DNA from: Trebouxia sp. TZW2008
Lineage: Eukaryota; Chlorophyta; Trebouxiophyceae; Trebouxiales; Trebouxiaceae
Length of the DNA: 64,000 bases
Assembly: GCA_002118135.1 (NCBI GenBank)
Contig: BDIU01000241.1
Location: forward strand, 211 to 64,210
Reading direction: 5' to 3'
Shown: in pieces, positions 1 to 11,699 of the stretch
Position numbering within the stretch: position 1 is the stretch's first letter
Layout of the letters: each line of letters begins with the position of its first letter
The notes under the pieces: generated by a model
Seen by the model: the letters and a program-made list of their open reading frames with translations, nothing else
What the model was told of the DNA's origin: nothing
Database searches by the model: none
Program-made: the position numbers and the translations under genes

Positions 1-249
1 CAGATTACTAGGATGCTGAGCACTGCAGACACGTGGTGCAAAACTTTCTGGGGGGACTGTAAGATCAGGCTCGAAAGGAGCAGATTTAGTTTCCAATAGC
101 GCAAATCCGCTCATTTCTAGCAAAACCGCTCGTTTCGAGCAAACGATCGAGCAACAAACGCAACCTAAAGGGCCGCAGCAGCCTGACGCTTGCTTGCGAC
201 TTACGCGATTCGGCCTGGTTGGCTCTCGCGTCGTGATAGTCTTTCCAAG

Positions 250-3200
250 ATGGGCCGCAATAACAGCGATGAATTGCTTGCTTCCGATGTACCTACGGAG
301 GCAAAGATGACAGCTGCTTTGAAGTGTCCCTTCGATTTGGAATGTCATTACAACAACGAGTCGGAGACAGCATTTGCGCACAGAGAGCAGTTCGAGGCGC
401 ACTGCTTCATCGATCACAAAGCGACTTTCGCGGAGGTCAACAAGGTGATTGTGGAAGAGTCCAACCTCGGCATGAAGGTGACCAAACACCTGCTTGAGCC
501 TTCTGTGGAGACGCTCAGAGATCTTCCTGGGACGCTTAAAGTGTGCTCAGGTGGGTACTCTGTGGTGACGTTCAACACGAAGTATGTGTGCGTGCATAAA
601 CGACAAACCGCGTAAGGTACTCTTAAAGACGTCTGATCGTAGCAGATTGTGAGGAGGAGGGCGTCATAATGGTGGCCTACTCAAGCGTCACGAGGGCCAA
701 ACACAAGCGCGGCCATAGGACACACGCTTTCAACCTCTCTTGGCAACAGATCTTGAATAAGGTCGACAAGGGTAGCAAGAACTACAAAGTCCAGTATGTT
801 GAGACAGCATCATCAGATGTTGAGGCGTTGGAAAAAAAACTTGCCAAAACTAGACAGGCAAAAGCAAATGCAACAAGCAAGAAGCGCAACAGGGGTATGT
901 ACTATATCTCATCATAGGCTGTTTTGGGCTGCATTCTCGTGCTATCCTATGCATAGAGCAATAATGTTCATATACTCAGAAAGCAGTGCTTATACTCATG
1001 GTGTCATGCTAATGTGCATAAAGCGTCAGCAAAGCTAAGCATGTGGAGATGTGTGCTGTGGAGCCCATTTATTTTGTGCTAGTTGTGCTTTGTCATACAA
1101 CAATCTTGGAGTGACTTGTTTTGTTATTGTCATGTAGACGAGTCACCCCCTGCCCCCCGGCAGCGCTATGAACCAGCAGCATCTGGAGTCACTGGCCATG
1201 TCAACTTCAGGGTTGGAGCAGAAGTGGGACAGTCTACCCCAAACACTGATGCCAAGGTGTAGCTATTATTGCAAACTCCTTGCTTGTAGGCATGACAGTG
1301 TTTCTTGTTATTCCTTGTGTATTGGCCTTGGTTGCATTGCCATTGACAAACAAGGCTTTGACCAGTCTTTGCATGACGACGAAGCAACCCCGGAATGCAT
1401 GAGGGCTCGTGTATGATGTAGGGGAAGAAGAAGGCCAAAGTAGAATCGCCAGAGATATCATCCGCCATGCACAAGGGTGTTGACGAGGTGCGATTTGTGC
1501 ATCACAAGTGGATGGCCGTGCAATGCACATCGAGGTGTATTGCTTGTCTTATATTGTTATCGTGACATATGTTTGCTTACTTATCTGGTGATTGTCGCAA
1601 TCAGCCAAACCTAGTCTTTGACAGTGCTTTTGTCGTCTTGTCGTCTTGGCGTGCATTTCTTTATCATACCATCAGAGTTGTAGTCAGCACCTTTGTGACT
1701 TCAACCATGCACTGAATGTATAGATAGCCTAGCCTAATTACAGTTTGTTACACTTCAAAATTTCACATGATTAGTCAGCCCAATCATCTAGCCTGATATG
1801 TAATTATCTACAAACCTGTTGCGTAGTCCATCACACTGGAAGGTCATTATGTTTTACTTCATCGTGGTCGAATACACTGTGCTTGCCACCAGCACAGCCA
1901 CATTTGAATGTAGGCCAAAACGTGGTGTCCATTGGATGCCTACTTCATTCTCCTTTCCATGATGTGTTGTGAGGTGCTCTTTGAGTTCATGTGGAATGGG
2001 AGATAGACATGTTCATAGATCAAGACTGACATGCAGGAGGATGACAAAGACTTTAGAGATTGGGAAGAAGTGATGGATGACAGTGGTGTTGAACGCATTT
2101 CTACTTCTGGCAAGCAGGAGGGCCACTCCCAAGATGAAAAGCAAACGTAGGTCTTTAACGTGCTATCATTGACATCCATAAAAGCATGAATTCAGTTGCT
2201 TTTACTCACGCCACCTTAAGATGGGGTTTGACACCCAATGCCATCATCGGCAGGGACATCCTGCTTGTGCATGTATTACATACGCTCATATGCTTCTTCT
2301 GTTTTTCTTTATCCAGAGATCCTCTTTGATGTACCACTTAGCACAATAATCAGATGATATCATGCACGTGTTCTTGATGCTCAGAGGGCACGGCACTATC
2401 AACCATCAATACCATGCATTTCTGTGGTGTCCAGCCCACAAATAGGGTTTGATCAAATCATCAGGTGACATATTATGCTTGTAGGGATGTGTTCTCGAAG
2501 CTAGCCGATGACCTGGAAAAAGTCAGTAAAGTGATAGGGGACAAGTCTTCAAAGATTGAAATAGAAGGTGCCGCAGAGAAGGTCAAGACTATGCAAAAAG
2601 TCGCGAGGAGAATCAGAATTTACAACGGCTCCTCAATGTCCATGGATGGCCTTGTATCAGAGATAAAGGAAGACATAGCAGAGCTGATGATATGTTTTTG
2701 TAGCATTGGCGACCAAATGCAACAGTAAGGCCCCTACAATTGTCGCTTCATGCGCATAATCATGATACGATAATCTTGGTAGTTTTGCTGCTATCGCTAC
2801 CCATAAACGAAATCTTGTCTGTCTCACGCTTCTACAGTCAAACTTATTGTTCTTGTTGATAGTCGACAATTTTATTTGTAGTTGATGCTCGTACAGTCAA
2901 AAGCTTGTCGTGCTGCAAGTGGTTTTGCAATTCCCCCAATTGCTATTATCCGTGCTATTACTGCTGTTGTTGTGAGCCCAGAGCTATGCGTGCAGGTTAA
3001 TGAGGAGCATGCCTCGCTTCAAAGAATGGGAAGAGGGCACAGAGGCATGGAGGAAGATAGCTGGAGGCCAAAAGGCATTACGGTGCATTTTTGATAGTCT
3101 CAAGCAAGACTTGATGACGCAGTATCAACAGTTGGACATTATATTCAAGGCGCTGATGGCGTTGGAGACGGACGCAATGCAAGGATACGCAAAGCAAGCA

Positions 3201-5997
3201 GAGGACGCTAACAATATTTTGATCGAGTAAGTCATGATTCAGTCAGTCATGTGAGTCACAATTCAGTGAGTCACGTGTCATTCAACAATGATCACGTCAT
3301 TGGTCACCATGCTGACTCAAGAGCTTAATGTGCGAGCAACAACATGATTGCAACTCTTGTACAACATAAGCCTAGCGTGCCCTCTTGTTGTCCATTGCAA
3401 TTATGATACCAATAGGTCATGGGGTCTCCAGTATCATGTGCCTATCTCCTTGGTGCTTGAATGAGGACCTAACAACATATGCAATTTCAGGGGGTCTAAA
3501 ATGTTTCAAGATGGGGACGAGATTGTCAGAAAAATTTGCCATCTTGTGGCATTGTCTGAAGATAAGCTGGTCCCTGCTCACAAGTGGTTGGAGGCCGGTA
3601 ACAAGCGGGCAGTAGACGACTTCCAACCGCCCAAGGACTGTCTGGAACAGTACGAAGCTGTCACACAAACTGGAGCAGCGATCCAAACTGCTATCAAAAA
3701 GGCGCAACATTTCTTGAACGGAGCTAGCAAGCAGGAGCATGCAAATGCGGGCTTGAAAGCTCTAGTGGACGCTGTTGAGATGCCAGCACCCCCGGTAGGC
3801 AACTTAACGCATATTCAGTTTATCTTGCAGGTGCATGTTGGCAATACACCCCCCTTTTTTTTCGTTGGCTTGGCGTCATATCGTTCTTGCATTTAGTTCA
3901 TTCATTTGCTCAAGCGCAAGATAGTCGCCGAGAGGACTGCAAGAGATGCATGACCTTTTCAAACTGCAAGACAGCATCCTCATGTGCCAAATATGTAGGC
4001 ACAGTCACTTTTATGCATCTGTCCACCATTGTCAAGTTTACAATCTAGCATAGTATTGAACCACAGAGTTGCTTTGGCATCCTGTTCGTTGAGACCCTTT
4101 GCTCACAGGCAAAAGCACCAACCATTTTCAAGGACTTTATGGCTCGTTTGCCAAGAAGAGTGATGGAGGGGGACAAATTGAGTGCGGCAGCTATGGAGGG
4201 TGACAGTTAGTCCCTTGTGGGCGTAGGTCATGGCCAGGAAAGTTTCGTTTTCATCTTGTGTATAACATCCTTTGGTAGCCAGGTTATGGTTGTTTATCAT
4301 CCACCATCCCTTTCAGATCTTGAGCAGGCTCTCACCAAATGTCCTTTGTGTACATGCATCATGCGCGGTCCACGAGCACATGTGCTTGTCATACATGTGT
4401 GAGCATGGCTTGATTGGCGAGCATAACGTAATGAGTGGGAGCATTGCATGCCTATTTGCGGTTTATCAAGTTACAGTTCGACCCTATTGTCCATGCATGT
4501 CCATGCATCATATGAAACGATCAAGGCTTGCATCCTGCATGGTGTGCAAGAGACAAAGCTCATCACACATGTGTAGGCATTGCCCCAACTGACAAGCATG
4601 ATTTATTGTAGGAGGTAGTAACCAGAGAAGGAAAGGTCAAGCATGGAGATGGTGTGGTTGGATTTCAGACACCAAACACAAGCGATATGCCTCAACTTCT
4701 ACACCAAGTAAACCTCATTTTACGCTTACATGACTAAAGTTGCATGTAGTCACAATTGCAGAGTTTTTGGCCTTTCATGCCCCAACTTCTTCTGGCACAA
4801 CTTCTGGCACACCAACGCGTCAAGAACAAACCTATTTTTGAGCACAGCCCTTGTCAGAATTGCCCAAAATGTTGCCTAAGTGACAAGCATAGTGTCATGA
4901 CTGAGAGCATTGCATGCTTGCTTGGATCAAGCTAGCATTCTATACCTATGGAATGGTCCAAATCGGCATCTTGTGTGGGCAAATTGTAGCAACGCTAGTC
5001 GTATATGGGCTCTGCAATTAGCTGCGTTACATCGGCCATCCTTTTCGTTACAATTGCTTTCGGATTCCAGAATTCGAACTCGCGATTCCTGCTTTCCGCT
5101 GCGCAACGCAAGTCCATTCCGAGGCTTGGGTTGCCGACTTACATGATGCGTCCTGTGATGAAGGGCGTGGCTCTTGCCGGGTCCGTGAGATTGTGTGTCG
5201 CTCGGGGACGCGCGATCTTAAGTGGGGGGAATTGTAGCAACGCTAGTCGCATATGGGCTCTGCAATTAGCTGCGCTACATCGGCCATCACCCTTTTTGTT
5301 ACACAAATGACCTTGCTTGTGTAGGCATTGCCTGAAGTGACAGGGTTGATGTGACATAGCCATGCACAAGTGTGCTGCCTGATATGCTAACTTGCTGTGC
5401 ATTCAGCTCAGCAATGTGGCAGACATTTGCCCTGCAGCAAAGTCTGCCAGTCAACAATGTCTGCCAGTCAGCAGCACAGCCATGCACAAGTGTGCCGCCT
5501 GAAAAGCTAGCTTGCTGTGCAGTCAGCCATGCTCTTGCTGTGCAGTCAACTCAGCATCATGTCTTAGCAATCAATTCTGCAACTTAACAATCTCTGCCGG
5601 TCAGCAGCACAGCCATGCACAAGTGTGCTGCCTGACAAGCTGCCTTGCTGTGCATTAATGAGTATTTAGCAAACTATGTCCTGTTATGCCACTGGCAACC
5701 TCCACCTGTTCAAAGGGCGTGACTTGCGACTATAAGCTTTGCTTTGACAAAGTGCATCACACTGAGAGCTTCAGCAGCATCAAACAACGTACTCTTCAAG
5801 CAAAGCATGTATCCCTTTCTTTTGTGTCAATGGTTTTACCTATGAACGGCAGCTAGAATCATGATTGCTAGCTCGCCATAAAGCAAATTGTGCTGCAGGA
5901 AGTGAACATGACCTTGTACAAGGCTGTCAAGCACGGCAAACTTGAGGCTACAATGGCAGCACTGGGAGCTGATGTGAACAGCAGAGACTGTTATGAG
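250..5997 (+). CDS. Unrecognised multi-exon protein with Cys/His finger-like motifs and a C-terminal ankyrin-like exon
   Basis: I do not recognise this gene. Exons with matching phases are 250-550, 646-894, 1138-1256, 1422-1487, 2037-2146, 2485-2724, 2996-3226, 3491-3794 and about 4109-4205, then 4612-4707 and 5899-5997. All but the last joins keep one frame; the phase between the exons at 4109 and 4612 is unresolved. The ATG at 250 is the first in frame. The first exon encodes a Cys/His cluster (CPFDLEC, then H and C/H positions). The junction of exons 1 and 2 creates CSDC followed about 20 residues later by HKRGH, a C2H2-like spacing. Exons 5 and 6 are acidic and helical (DWEEVMDD; KLADDLEKVSKVIGDK). 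Exon 5899-5997 reads LYKAVKHGKLEATMAALGAD plus VNSRD, close to an ankyrin repeat. A nuclear or chromatin role is only a guess. The 3' end is not defined; a short exon near 6145 is possible. Confidence 0.6.
4982..5305. repeat. Pair of 59-bp direct repeats flanking a 190-bp segment
   Basis: Positions 4982-5040 and 5230-5288 are near-identical (two differences seen in 59 bases), both starting AATTGTAGCAACGCTAGTC and ending CATCGGCCATC; weaker similarity continues to about 5053 and 5305. They lie in the last long intron of the upstream gene. Read on the minus strand, the DNA between them contains TTGCGCAGCGGA followed by GAGTTCGAATTC, reminiscent of the A and B boxes of a tRNA-derived SINE, but the boxes are much closer together than in a real tRNA. 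Confidence 0.6.
5354..5657. repeat. Degenerate tandem repeat, three copies of about 125 bp
   Basis: The phrase AGCCATGCACAAGTGTGCTG, followed by CCTGA and CTTGCTGTGCA, occurs at about 5358, 5479 and 5610 with small changes, and shorter words (CTGCCAGTCA, TCAGCAGCACAG) recur between. The copies lie in an intron of the gene at 250-5997. No coding potential was seen. Confidence 0.6.
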
Positions 5998-6477
5998 GTA
6001 CATAATGTATCACCATATACATTATGTTAAATTGAGAAATTCCAGAGAAATTGATCCTCCAACTGAGTCCCTCCACTTGCAAGCATCGCGCAGAGATGTG
6101 GTTTTGACGCATGTTATATCATGGCTGAGTAGGGATTTGTAGACGGCAAACACGACAAGTCTAGCTGGTAGATGAGCTTGCGATTGCTTCACACAATGTA
6201 CATGAATGGCAAGGGCTCAACCTTAGGTCCAAACTTACGGAGATATTGTTATGTTGAGATTTTGGCATGCACTTACCTTAACGTACCTGTGTCTCAAGCT
6301 TGCGTACAACAACAGTCCCCCAACCTATGCCAAACGGCACACAGGCAGGGACTGCTGCTGTACGATCTTTGTCGAAGATCGTCAGGGCATCTTGTTGCAG
6401 CCCGCCCGCTTTTCACAGAACGGGCCAGTCTAAGTGTCTCCGTCTCTATCTTGGCGCTCTGTCTGATCAAGCCCTGA

Positions 6478-6632
6478 CGTTAATACACACCGGATCTGAG
6501 CGCGCAGGGTTTTGCAAAACCCTAGAAAATTTTGTATTTTCAATTTTGTTAGGGGAGTTAGGGTGGCTATAGGGTTTTAGGGTGTTTTTGCGTTTTGCAA
6601 CAGAGGGTTTTGGGATCCGGTGTGTTTTAACG
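6478..6632. mobile_element. 155-bp TTAA-flanked inverted-repeat element (MITE-like)
   Basis: The left end 6478-6496 (CGTTAATACACACCGGATC) is an almost perfect reverse complement of the right end 6614-6632 (GATCCGGTGTGTTTTAACG), with one mismatch in 19. TTAA occurs at 6480-6483 and 6627-6630, as expected for a TTAA target-site duplication of the piggyBac type. The interior holds a perfect 18-bp palindrome at 6506-6523 (AGGGTTTTGCAAAACCCT) and one TTTTAGGG motif. No ORF lies inside, so it would be non-autonomous. The piggyBac assignment is inference from the TTAA only. Confidence 0.55.
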
Positions 6633-6639
6633 CAAGGGA

Positions 6640-8179
6640 AGCTGCTGCTGCCGCTGCTGCTTGTCGCCAATTTAGCGCCATTTCACTGGAAAGTCGAAAT
6701 TATAATCTGAACTTGAATTACAAGGGTATATGTACGGTCATGCCAAGTGCGCTGCGTCGGCAATTATGGGGCCAAAACCCCTTCACATTGGGGTTTACGC
6801 TCCAGACTAGCGGTTGCGCAATTGCCCGCATTCCCTTCTGGCGTACGTAGCTAGGCAACTTAATCATTCCGTGAGATTCAGCGCTGATGCTGTCACAAGA
6901 ATTGGCCGCACATCACGTCAGAAATAGCTTGATGACGTCAACAATCGATGCTCAGGATGACCCTGCAGCGAACTTTCCGCGCTTGCTAAGGTGCGGTCAG
7001 GTCGCGTGTTTTTGCTGTCGGCTGCTCTGCGGGTCAATCAACTGCGGAGTATCGTATTCGTGCACAAGCTGAGCACACCCTTCAGTCAGCAGTCGTGTTA
7101 GCTAAGCATCAACACGAAAACGGCAGCAGCTCTCTGCCGTTGAGCCAGCCGTTGGAGACAGCAAGTGCTTTGCATATTTGTCGTGTCATGAGCCTCAGGT
7201 CTTTGCTATGAGTCTGAAATTTTGCTATGCTGGCGTAGAACAGCTCCCAATGTATAGAAACAGCTCCGCCTGTGTCGTCATCAGCTTGCTGGTCGCAACA
7301 TTCAGCTTTTGTAAGCGTCTCACAGCCACTCTCGATGTGAAATCGTATTTGAATGCATGGAACATAAGGACATGCTTGCTAATGTTTGTGTGTGCTGATG
7401 ATTCTGCTGTGCCCAGCAATGTGTGCCACAGCCCCAATGATTTCAAATTGAACGCTTACATTGGCATCACACGGGGCAGGCTTGCTGTTGTTGGGCATTT
7501 TCATGTCAGCACCATTGTCTATGAAGCAGTGGGCTGCTGCAGCACTACTTATGTGAAAATTGGATTGCCATGGGCCCAAGAACAAATTGCACGTGCAATG
7601 TTGGACCGAATTCTGTGGCTTTGTTGTGCTCAATGGCAGCTTCTCCGGCTGGCCATCTGCAACGCATGACTTTGACACCAATGCATGAGCAGCTTTGTGT
7701 TTGACATTCATTCAAAGCAAAGGCATCAACAGTGGGCTTCATACCCCAACAGATTAAACCGTACAAAATGTGCAAGGTGACATGTATCACGAGCAATGAT
7801 CATATGATGTCTGCAACCAACAGAGCAAAGACGCAAGCAAGCATTCAAGAATGTCAGTGCAGCGAAGCACTTTGTCAGCTGCGGCAGTATGCATATTGCA
7901 TGATATCATATATCAAACAGCAAAGCACAGATATGCGGACGTCAATGGACATGAGTGGTGATGAGCAACAGAACTGCACAGTACAACAACTTGCGCAAGT
8001 TTGTACCAATGCTATACGTCAGCTATTTGGTTGCAAAAAGGTTAAATACATCCATCTTCTTAGCTCACAAGCCTGTGACACTCCACTTTTGAGGCAATGC
8101 ACTTTGGCTTTACAGAGTACTGCACGGAGCTCAATGCATGCCTCTTTGGCAACAGGCTCAGCTCAAGTTATGCTTGCAG
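6640..8179. other. Gene-poor interval upstream of the DUF1254 gene
   Basis: Open frames of up to 168 codons exist on both strands here, but none shows a family signature, consistent splice phasing or biased composition that I can defend. The first exon or exons of the DUF1254 gene, including any signal peptide and the promoter, should lie here because the first recognisable exon at 8180 begins inside the domain. A GCTGCTGCTGCCGCTGCTGC tract sits just right of the 155-bp element. Confidence 0.4.
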
Positions 8180-11100
8180 ACTGCTTGGGAGTACATATAC
8201 TCATACCCTCTACCAATCCTGGCCAAACGGATGACTAATGGCAGTTCGAATTGTACTGCCAGCAACACCTTCTATGCTCATATCAACCACCTGGCAACCT
8301 ATACTGACACTGCCGTAGTGGCCCCAAATCATGACACCTTGTATGGTTCAGCCTTCTTGGATCTGTCCCTAGTGAGCATTGCAGCACTACCACACACCAC
8401 TATCATGTACCAGTACCATGCAGCGGTGCCAAGCATTGCTGCCATGCACCTCTACCAAGCATCACCACCATGCACCACCATGCACCACTTCCAGGTCAAC
8501 TGGAAGCTGTATAGCAGCGTTGTCTGCGTAAGCCTCCAGCAAACAATCTTGGCTGACACACATTCTAGTCACATGCCTTTAACATTGCTGGATTCGATTA
8601 AGCTTGTGTGGCTTATGCAGCACACTATATTTGCTTTACCTATTGTTGGTCTTTGTGGCAGTAAAACATGTATTTATTGATTGATGGTTGGCTAAATAGG
8701 TTGATTGCCTGATTGATTGATTGCAGGGGCCTCAGAAGCTGACTATACCTGCATTTGACGCGGGAAGACATTGGGAGGTTCCGGTTTTTTCATGCCTATA
8801 CAAATGTTAGTGCAATCATTGGCTCCCATTATAATAACACCAGGCAATTATCTGGTGCTGGGTCCAGGTAACGGGAACAAGCTGCTACAGCCGCTGAATG
8901 TCTCATAGCTGTAGCAAAGTCTCAGGAACATGTACTCTTGTTGCTGCTGCTTGACTTGACAGTACAGCCAAGGGGACTGCCTAGTGCCTGACTTGGTCGG
9001 ATGATGTGGAAGCAAATTTGCTAATGCATCTAGCATGAGTCCACATTAGATTTCAAGTTGTTGCTGCTGCATGCTGATGTTTCAGGCTTTTGATGATTGG
9101 CATCCCGTGTAACAGCTTTTGCTGATGTCATACAACAAGCCGAGACGAGCTCATGTTGATGTCATGCAACAAATTGGGACAAGCTTGTGCTGGCGTCATG
9201 CAGCAAATTCAGCAGTGTACAGCCACTTCACAAGTAACTGGATCATTCAGGCACCCACTGACATCATTCGGGTCATTGCCAGAGTTCTGACGTCCAATGA
9301 CAGTGATATTCCAACAGCCGCCAAACTGCTCAACAGCATTACACTTGCTCCATACGCAACTACAGGTGCAGGTGTCACAACAAAGCTTCACAATCTGGTC
9401 TGCATACTTACAAGCTCTCGATGTGCCTATGATGCAAACAGAGCAGCTCATTCTTGATCTGCTGCACATATGCTTCACATGATGTGAGGCATGCTTGGTC
9501 ATTGCATGCCATGCAGCCAATATTGCTGCTTTGCATCACATATAATCAGTGTTGTTGGCTGCCAAAAGCATGTTGACTCCCTCCTTCTCCTCTTCTTGTT
9601 CTTCTGGTCTTCTCCTTGCCATTCTTTCAAAGTTGCCCTCTGCAGGGAGCACAACAGGTCCATTGCCCAAGGCTGCTGCCATTTCAGACGCCATCAACGG
9701 TGTTGATGCTGGGGCTGTGCAAAATCAAGTCGAGTTCCTCAACAATCTGAGCCTGAACTCAGCTGATTGGTCTGAGTTTGCAGCAGCCTACGTCACAATC
9801 GACCCGCCAGGTGTGCTCGCTATTAGTGCATGGTAAGACCAGGCTGCGGTCAGAACTCAAAGCACTGCATTTCCAGAAATGCTGCTTGGCAAGCTTGTTG
9901 ACATGTATGACAACAGCAGCAGCAGCAGCAGCAGCCAAGGCCTTTTCATGTTGGGACAACTGTGCATTGACGGGATCATTAATTACACAACGTTTGAGAC
10001 CAGCTCAGTCCAGCATTGTACTATTGCATGTAGTTCCAACAAGCAGTGCTGTGAACTTGCATCTGTCCTGATCTGATCATTTGGTGCTGTTACGCAGGCA
10101 ATGGGATAGGGCTGTCTGACACAGCCCTGGCAGAAGTGAGCAGGACTGCAAGGAATGCATCTGGCCTTGCCCTGGAGTGTGGAGTGTGGAACTGTTCTTA
10201 TCATCATGATTATCAAACCTTGTGTGAACATCATGACCAATCTTGTTGGCATCATGCAGGCAATGGGACAAGGCCGTATGACACAGCCCTGGCAGAACTG
10301 AGCAAGGCCGCAAGAAATGCTTCTAGACTTACTCTAGAAGCTTTCAAGGTGGAGCAGCAAGTGGCTACCCAGTGCATCTCAGATTCCCAGGTAGATTTGG
10401 TAACGACCACTGGCTGGAGTTTCAGAACTGGACCAACTTGGGAATCTGACTACCTGCAGAGAGCTTGTGAGTTGCCTGACTTGCACAGCTGTCCTTTGAT
10501 GCCCAACATACCCATTTGCATTCGCTGATAAGAGTGCCCATCCATTTGCAGCTGCCTCTGTGACGTCTATCAAGTCTTATGCTTGCGGACCCTCAATGAA
10601 AACATGAGTTATTAATGCTGAAGCAATCATTCTGGGCATTTGACTGCAGCACAGTGAAAATGCTGGCAGCTCAAACCTCAGGCTTGAAGCAACATCGGCA
10701 GTCTCTTGTAAGGAAGCATCTGTCATGCATTACTGCAGAAACTGTTCACAGAATGTTACATTGCATGCCTGCAACTATCATCAGGTGCAAGCCATGTTGA
10801 CCATTTATCCACACCAGTCTGCAAATCTTTTCACATGATTAGATAATGCCTAATGCAAGGTGCAAACCTTTCTGGTTGGCTCTCCTGTGTGACTGTATAA
10901 TAGCAGGTGTTTTGCTGCATACAGTCACGGGGTAAATACAATCTGCTAGCAGTACAGACCGTCTTGGCATTTGACTTTGACCTGCTGTTCACCATGAATG
11001 CAGAGATTGCTTGCAATGGGTTGGGACAGCAGCCTACAACAGAAGCCATCATTACGACTGCCACCCATGACCCACAGAATCAAACACTGGATGCCTCAGC

Positions 11101-11699
11101 AGGCAACCACTGCAACATAGCTTTACCGGTGTCCCAATCAGCCTGTGCCTTCTGGTCGCTGACCCTGTACAACGCCAGCAGCTCCTGTTTGTAGACAACC
11201 TCATCAACAGATATAGCATTGGAGACCATGTAAGCAACCATCTTGGATCACATAGCAACGGTGCACTGCTTGTGGATGTTGGGCAAATCTGTTGCATGGC
11301 TTCCGGCAGCATGAGATGCATGTATGCTCAGTCATTGAGAACCAAAGTTCGCATTGACTGCTATGTTGGCCAATCTCCTGTGAAAGGCATAACATGTCAG
11401 AATGCATAGCACAAGTGTCCAGGGCGTCATTCTCAGTGCAGCAGGTGTGAAGTGTAAAAGCCAGCTTATCAAGATGTTCTGCTGTGTTGCAGACAGCACG
11501 GCTGATGTACAGAGGGGCTGACAACAGCACTCTAGAGGTGTGTATATCAGCTAAGCAGCCAGCGGCAGGCACACGGCAGGCAGTCAACTGGCTGCCAGTG
11601 CCCAATAATGTGCCCTTTCAGCTGAAGATCAGGCTGTATGAGCCTGCCGGCTATGTGTTGACAGGCCACTGGCAACCCCCAACTATGCAAAAAGCATGA
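8180..11699 (+). CDS. DUF1254/DUF1214 domain protein, many exons, 5' end not found, possible frameshift
   Basis: Phase-compatible exons are 8180-8371, 8727-8805, 8844-8867 (24 nt), 9213-9365, 9646-9810, 9877-about 10033, 10260-10466, about 10997-11290 and 11493-11699. DUF1254 hallmarks appear in order: EYIYSYPLPILAKRM, VVAPNHDTLYGSAFLDLS, LTIPAFDAGRHWEV, CNYLVLGP, IIQAPTDIIRVIARVL, and GWSF with SDYLQRA. DUF1214 follows: AFWSLTLYN, LFVDNLINRYSIGDH, then NWLPVPNNVPFQLKIRLYEP and GHWQPP. The family is common in bacteria and fungi; its enzymatic role is unknown. Two defects are visible. Between AFWSLTLYN and LFVDN the frame changes by one base (stop at 11192-11194), and the join of 10466 to the exon near 10997 as written would make a stop. 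Either this is an assembly error or missed small exon, or the gene is decaying. Poly-Ser comes from a CAG tract near 9915. Confidence 0.8.
9115..9212 (+). repeat. 34-bp tandem triplication ending at a 3' splice site
   Basis: Three copies of a 34-bp unit start at 9121, 9155 and 9189, each containing a form of GATGTCATGCAACAA. The last copy runs into the acceptor TTCAG used by the exon at 9213. Intron-edge duplication next to a constitutive exon is part of the pattern seen through the window. Confidence 0.65.
10098..10340 (+). repeat. Tandemly duplicated exon in the DUF1254 gene
   Basis: Two copies of about 80 bp start right after GCAG acceptors at 10098 and 10260, spacing 162 bp. Both encode the pattern GN..(S/Y)DTALAE(V/L)S..ARNAS, for example YDTALAELSKAARNAS in the second. 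The second copy continues in frame through the DUF1254 GW...SDYLQRA region to a GTGAGT donor at 10467. The first copy diverges after LALE and shows no continuation or good donor, so it is probably a relic or a skipped exon. Confidence 0.7.

Noticed and set aside
5055..5140. tRNA gene on the minus strand
   Set aside because: Only short A-box-like and B-box-like words are present, about 12 bases apart; no acceptor stem or anticodon arm can be folded.
6478..6632. Interstitial telomere tract
   Set aside because: There is only one TTTTAGGG unit plus related words; no array. The inverted ends explain the element better.
7178..8238. Plus-strand frames of 163 and 168 codons upstream of the DUF1254 exons
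   Set aside because: No domain, no splice-phase link to the exon at 8180, and overlapping frames on the other strand are equally long. One may hide the true first exon, but I cannot show it.
9411..9475. Exon encoding ALDVPMMQTEQLILDLL in the DUF1254 gene
   Set aside because: The frame is open but ends in a stop without a GT donor, and the exons at 9365 and 9646 join in phase without it.
11161..11200. Programmed frameshift in the DUF1214 region
   Set aside because: No slippery heptamer or obvious pseudoknot is present; a sequence error or simple mutation is more likely.
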